From Sycobia sp. Sy_11 (taxonomy: Eukaryota; Arthropoda; Insecta; Hymenoptera; Epichrysomallidae): DNA of 64,000 bases. Both the position numbers and the translations under genes were made by a program. The notes under the pieces are model-generated. The model was not told where the DNA came from. It was given only the letters and a program-made list of their open reading frames with translations, and did no database searches. The stretch is from NCBI GenBank assembly GCA_018907035.1, contig JACCIC010000035.1, positions 2,163,501 to 2,227,500 on the forward strand, given 5' to 3'. Shown piece by piece: positions 59,529 to 64,000 of this stretch; position 1 is the stretch's first letter, and the number at the start of each line of letters is the position of its first letter.

Positions 59529-59531
<3 letters not shown>
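58363..59531. other. AT-rich unique island then CpG-rich segment
   Basis: About 870 tract-free AT-rich bases to 59240, then CpG-rich with a G run at 59383-59393. No gene recognised. Confidence 0.45.

Positions 59532-59560
<29 letters not shown>
59532..59560. repeat. (GA)n microsatellite
   Basis: Pure GA run of about 29 nt. Confidence 0.95.
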
Positions 59561-60351
59561 CTGCGGCGCAAAAGAGCGACCGACCTGTATATAGGTATAT
59601 GTATATATCTGCGGGCGTACCAGCTCGAGGTCGGCCGGCCCGATTGCGCGCCGACCCGTTCGCAAGATGCGTTTGATTTTTGGGCCGAGCGGCAATTGAT
59701 TCGGGAAAACGAGGGGAAGTGACGACTATTTTTCCGCGTAACCGAGCTCATTGGACTGGTGTCCGCGCGGCTTATAGTCTCTTGCCTCCCCCCCCCCCCC
59801 CAGCCCAACCCTCCGAAACGCGAAGCGTCGAATCAGCGATCCAGAGCGTACAGGTCGAAGCGCTCCGCGAGTTGCGTATCGCGGCAATCGGAATGTGACT
59901 CGGGCACGTTCGAGGCTCCCGGCCGCACGACGGCCGGACGATAAGCCGGCGGTTCGCGCGCAATCGACGCGGCGATGTGTAGCGGCTGCTCGACTGCCGA
60001 AAATATCGAATCCACCGCCGGAGCTGCGAGGACGGTAGAAAAGGCCGAACGCTCGGTGCTCGATACCTTCAACCACCCTCCCCACCACCAATCGCGCATC
60101 GTGACGATTACAGCGCGTATAAGTACAGCTCGCGTGCGCGTTCCGCGTACCTGATACTGTGACTTCGCTCTGTATACACATAGAGAAGTGCGAGCGCGCG
60201 CAACGGTGTGTGCGGCGCGCAAATCTACGAGAAGCGATTGCTATCGGACGTTATCGGCCGAACGGTATATAATGGGCCAGGCTATTTATTGGCCGAGATG
60301 CGTATCGGGCGCAAAACTATCGCGTTATTGTTTTCAAGCCGGCAAAGTATA

Positions 60352-60356
<5 letters not shown>
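59561..60356. other. CpG-rich unique segment
   Basis: GC-rich with a C run near 59790-59800. Arg/Ala-rich frames open on both strands. No gene recognised. Confidence 0.4.

Positions 60357-60394
<38 letters not shown>
60357..60394. repeat. (TA)n microsatellite
   Basis: Pure TA run of 38 nt, about 200 nt before ratchet site 2. Confidence 0.95.
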
Positions 60395-60400
<6 letters not shown>

Positions 60401-60574
60401 AAATGCGGGGCCCGTTTCGCAATGACCCAGCGCGCGGCTCTTTATATCCCGGTGATTTTTTCTTTGAAAAATATAAGATTTTTAATGTACTTTTTAATGT
60501 GAAATTATGTTCCTCTGAATTTACGGACTTATTATTATACTGTTTGCTTTGCTCTGATTTATTTAATGACTTAC

Positions 60575-60606
60575 GTTATGTTTTTTCTTTTATGTTTCAG
60601 GTGAGT
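60575..60606 (+). other. recursive splice (ratchet) site 2
   Basis: A long pyrimidine tract (TTTTTTCTTTTATGTTTCAG) abuts GTGAGT at 60600/60601, joining a strong 3' splice site to a near-consensus 5' splice site with no exon between. Branch-point-like TTAAT lies near 60563-60567, about 35 nt upstream. Same strand and same design as the site at 16915/16916, 43,685 nt away, and also followed by GTAAGTAT. Splicing use is inferred from this architecture, which is established for long insect introns. An ordinary acceptor for a 70-nt exon is the main alternative. Confidence 0.68.
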
Positions 60607-60670
60607 TGAGCAAATTGGCCTATGTTTAATTTAAATTTTCGTGCAACTACACAGCAAAGCCGCTTATACT
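60601..60670 (+). other. recursive-splice exon 2 (70 nt), stop-containing
   Basis: Lies between the ratchet junction and a strong donor, GTAAGTAT at 60671-60678. All three frames contain a stop (TGA at 60607, TGA at 60602, and TAA at 60627), so full inclusion would end translation or mark the transcript for decay. Seventy nt would also shift frame. This fits a recursive-splice exon used for recognition and then removed, rather than a coding exon. Confidence 0.5.
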
Positions 60671-60678
60671 GTAAGTAT

Positions 60679-61777
60679 GCACGCAAACAGATTGTGTTTC
60701 TAATTAATGCATCCTACATATATATATATATATATATCAAGTTGAGTGGGTTCTTATAATGCGACTTTTTGCAATTTATAAGTATAATTAAAAGCAAGAT
60801 ATTTAAAATATACATATAACGTGTATTAGTTATGGAAGATAATTAAAAAATTAATGAACTAGAAATTTTTCTGCATATTTCTTTGAAACTCCGAGCGTAA
60901 TAGGACACCATAATAAAACTGTTGAATTTATCAAACGAAATGATCAACTTGTCGTAAAATATATATTTTTTCCAATGAAAAATTAATCCGCCGCCTTATA
61001 CGCAATACGTTGTAATTGATCGATAGCTGTGGGCTAATTGCAGCAACTTTTTAAGCATATAATTGACATATAAAATTTACTTTTGACATATGACATCGAC
61101 AGAAAGCATTATTTTCGTATATTAACGTGTCTTGTCATGTTCTGTTCTAATCACGTGAATTTTGGAATTAGTATTCATTTTAAGGTATTGAAAACATATC
61201 TAAATGCATCGAATTAAATTAATATTATTTATGTCCTATTTATTTTTTTTTACTTTTTGAGAAAAATAGTATTTTTTAGTCTTGTCTACTAATAGTAAAG
61301 TCCTGTATGATTTGAAGTATTTCTGTCAGGAAATTGAAATTATTTATTGGAGTATCTAATTCGATCATTATTTAAATTGTAACTTCCTTTAGTCCCTAAG
61401 ACGGGTATTCAAAAAAATGGACGCACAAATGTTCTATTTATCAATTATTGCCAAAGACTCGGAGGGTACCGGATAAATACTGGTATCAAAAAATTGACGC
61501 ATTATTGATTACACAGTGTAATATTCAACGATTTAGAATAAATAGCATATATTGGTTTTTCAAAGAAGCGCCATATTTTTTATCGTAATCATGCCACTTT
61601 AATTATCCATGTTTACTGCCCTAAAGACACCATCGGACCCCACAAATAGCCACAAATACTTGTTGGCAACACCACCTCCCTCCCTCCCTCATCTAAAAGG
61701 GCCACAGAGTAGACGCGGAGAGACAAGGTTGACTTGCGAGATAGAGATGAAAGCGAGAGAAAAAGGGCGAGAGAGCG

Positions 61778-61781
<4 letters not shown>
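60679..61781. other. AT-rich unique island, 1.1 kb
   Basis: AT-rich tract-poor sequence after a short TA patch at 60719-60737, becoming GC-balanced near 61660. No coding frame. Confidence 0.45.

Positions 61782-61808
<27 letters not shown>
61782..61808. repeat. (GA)n microsatellite
   Basis: Pure GA run of about 26 nt within a longer purine-rich patch from 61741. Confidence 0.94.
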
Positions 61809-61815
<7 letters not shown>

Positions 61816-62096
61816 GATGTTGGAGATGTAAGAACGTCTTACCTCGTTCGCCCATCGGGCATGCGATTCGCGACTGGCCACCGAGCGCGCGGTGCGCCCT
61901 CACTCTTCCCGCAAGCGTTACCGGTGCGTGCGTGCGTGCGTGCGCGCGCGCGCACGTCTGCGCATCTACCTGGGCCGACCAGCGGCTAGCGGGCGAGGAT
62001 CAGGAGGACGAGGAGGAGGAGGAAGCCGGCGCGTCGATTATGCAATTAAAGAAACGCACCGCGCGGACATGTTTCTCGTCTACAGATTTATGTATG

Positions 62097-62098
<2 letters not shown>

Positions 62099-62152
<54 letters not shown>
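62099..62152. repeat. (AT)n microsatellite
   Basis: Pure AT run of 54 nt. Confidence 0.95.
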
Positions 62153-62155
<3 letters not shown>

Positions 62156-62441
62156 TGTACGCATGTATAGATATGTATGGAAATGTATATAACAGAAGAA
62201 GCTTAAAGCCGTTTTGCACTCGCGCGCACAGACATCACATATATATATATATGCACAGTAGTTACGGTCCCGCCGGGAGATCAAGCGCGGTAGCCACGGC
62301 GCGGAACGGACCTGGCCTGCCTATACTCAGCCTACTGGAAAACAAAGATATATAGATACGCGCGACGTGTACGGGTCGGCGACCCTCCCGCACGGACTAT
62401 GTATTACGTACGGACACTAATGTATGTATTATATATGTATA

Positions 62442-62443
<2 letters not shown>

Positions 62444-62476
<33 letters not shown>
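62444..62476. repeat. (AT)n microsatellite
   Basis: Pure AT run of about 32 nt. Confidence 0.95.
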
Positions 62477-62478
<2 letters not shown>

Positions 62479-62554
62479 ACCAATATTCTTTCACACTTTG
62501 CCTCCGCGTATACATATACGCTTAAACGACTACGGAGTACCTGTATGTATGTAC

Positions 62555-62555
<1 letters not shown>

Positions 62556-62612
<57 letters not shown>

Positions 62613-62650
62613 AAGCAGCAACCGCTCGCAGAAGAGTAATAACGAGCGGC

Positions 62651-62685
<35 letters not shown>
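62556..62685. repeat. (AT)n then (GA)n tracts
   Basis: A pure AT run to 62609 is followed by a GA run at 62657-62685. Confidence 0.95.
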
Positions 62686-62688
<3 letters not shown>

Positions 62689-62905
62689 ACGGGAAAAAGG
62701 CCACCGTAAAGGAGCGGTAGCGATGTTTAGTACATCACGCGCTCAGCCTGAGCGAAGTTTCTTCTCTCTATATTATCCTCTTGTGGCTTGCGTGACGTCA
62801 CGATAGTCTACCAATACGTTCCCTCTTCACGGCTTCTTTGCGTATACAGCTCGAATGTCTTCGAGTCCCGCGCACCCGAGCCCGCTCCTTCAGCGAGGCT
62901 TTCCT

Positions 62906-62934
62906 AATTATTATTATTATTATTATTATTATTT
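62906..62934. repeat. (ATT)n trinucleotide repeat
   Basis: Pure ATT/TTA repeat of about 28 nt. Confidence 0.93.
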
Positions 62935-63198
62935 TTATCCTACATATGCATAATACTCATTAAGTGGCGAGATTTGAATTTGATAAGTTCTCTGCTAAGG
63001 ACACCCCGTGGGCTATTACATACGTCTGCGTATCTTGAGAATATTCTGCCGCCGCGCTGTATCGTCCCCCCCCCCTGCACCTTTGTCGCTCGGGCTTTAT
63101 GCACTTGCACCGTTTTACGCCAGTTCTTATATTTTCCTATTTGACTACACATAACATACGGAGTTCGACCGCAGTTTCTCGATTTCTCGCTTTCAATG

Positions 63199-63202
<4 letters not shown>

Positions 63203-63245
<43 letters not shown>
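63203..63245. repeat. (AT)n microsatellite
   Basis: Pure AT run of 43 nt. Confidence 0.95.
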
Positions 63246-63248
<3 letters not shown>

Positions 63249-63419
63249 AATCGCCCGAGCATTATCATAATGAAACGACGCGCGGTCTCGCCGAGCGCGA
63301 TTTTTTCCCCCGACATGCTATATAATGTTCCCTCACGCGGATTGGCCAATGGTACATATACACAGGTGCAAGCGGGCACGCCCGCGCTCTTTGCTCTGTA
63401 GACATCGGCGGGTAAATAG

Positions 63420-63421
<2 letters not shown>

Positions 63422-63479
<58 letters not shown>

Positions 63480-63494
63480 TGGTAGAAGGAGAAC

Positions 63495-63542
<48 letters not shown>
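63422..63542. repeat. (TA)n and (GA)n adjacent tracts
   Basis: A TA run of about 56 nt and a pure GA run of about 46 nt at 63497-63542, separated by 19 nt. Confidence 0.96.
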
Positions 63543-63546
<4 letters not shown>

Positions 63547-63705
63547 CGATATCGAACGAGTTACGCAGGAAACTTCGAGGCTTGCCAGAGATTTTATTAT
63601 TCCACTGCGTTTTATTGCGTAAGCACCTTATACCACTAGGCCGTGCTAGATCGCGAATGCATTTACGCGTGCGTGTGTTTGTATGCCTTTGTGTGTGAAT
63701 GTATG

Positions 63706-63709
<4 letters not shown>

Positions 63710-63754
<45 letters not shown>
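63710..63754. repeat. (AT)n microsatellite
   Basis: Pure AT run of 45 nt. Confidence 0.95.
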
Positions 63755-63758
<4 letters not shown>

Positions 63759-63875
63759 ATGAATGTAGTTACCAGTGGCGCTACTGCCAGAAACTGTTTT
63801 GCCAGCGCGTAATACGCGCGCCATCAGGCTCGCGAGTCAAAGTAGAATACGCGCCGCGGTACTGGATAGTGAGGA

Positions 63876-63896
63876 AAGAGAGAGAGAGAGAGAGAG
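63876..63896. repeat. short (GA)n microsatellite
   Basis: GA run of about 20 nt near the window end. Confidence 0.9.
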
Positions 63897-64000
63897 TGAG
63901 AGAGGTGAAGCGGTCACCTCTCCGCACTCGCGCTGCTGGAATGTGCGGTCAGTACACCCCACCTCATTTTACGCGCGATACACACGCGCACGCACACTAA

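Noticed and set aside
467..63754. Microsatellites as a CRISPR array
   Set aside because: The repeats are simple dinucleotides without unique spacers, and the genome is eukaryotic.

Overview
This window looks like non-coding DNA from an animal nuclear genome, most likely an insect and perhaps a hymenopteran such as an ant or wasp. That placement is an inference from three things: CpG is plentiful outside genes (many runs of alternating C and G), pure dinucleotide microsatellites are extremely dense, and repeat-rich GC-balanced blocks alternate with AT-rich unique blocks. I recognise no protein-coding gene, no rRNA and no tRNA, and nothing bacterial (no operons, no ribosome-binding-site-led genes). 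The long open frames in this sequence mostly run through (TA)n, (GA)n or (CA)n tracts, which contain no stop codon in any frame.

The most informative signals are two recursive-splicing ratchet sites on the + strand, at 16915/16916 and 60600/60601. Each joins a pyrimidine-rich 3' splice site directly to a 5' splice site (TTTCAG|GTAAGT and TTTCAG|GTGAGT). Each is followed, 63 and 70 nt later, by a second strong 5' splice site with the same 8-mer, GTAAGTAT. This is the layout known for recursive-splice exons in very long introns of insects and vertebrates. With no convincing exon between them, I read most of the window as one giant + strand intron of at least about 44 kb, probably longer than the window, removed in steps. 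The host gene is not visible.

Layout: 1-9 kb is a mixed unique and microsatellite region. 9-14.3 kb is GC-rich and TA-rich. 14.3-17.4 kb is AT-rich, holds a dense cluster of tracts, and contains the first ratchet site. 17.4-36.6 kb has dense TA/GA/CA tracts, including hairpin-prone GA...CT pairs and a pyrimidine-rich block at 35.4-36.2 kb. 36.5-39 kb holds two weak exon candidates. 39-55.5 kb is GC-rich with many TA tracts. 55.7-56.2 kb holds the clearest island of a degenerate repeat with a roughly 9-bp period, also seen near 10.8, 31.8 and 44.7 kb. 58-61.6 kb is AT-rich and holds the second ratchet site. 61.6-64 kb is microsatellite-rich again.

Apart from the two ratchet sites, exon-like or transcript-like candidates are weak and are given low confidence.
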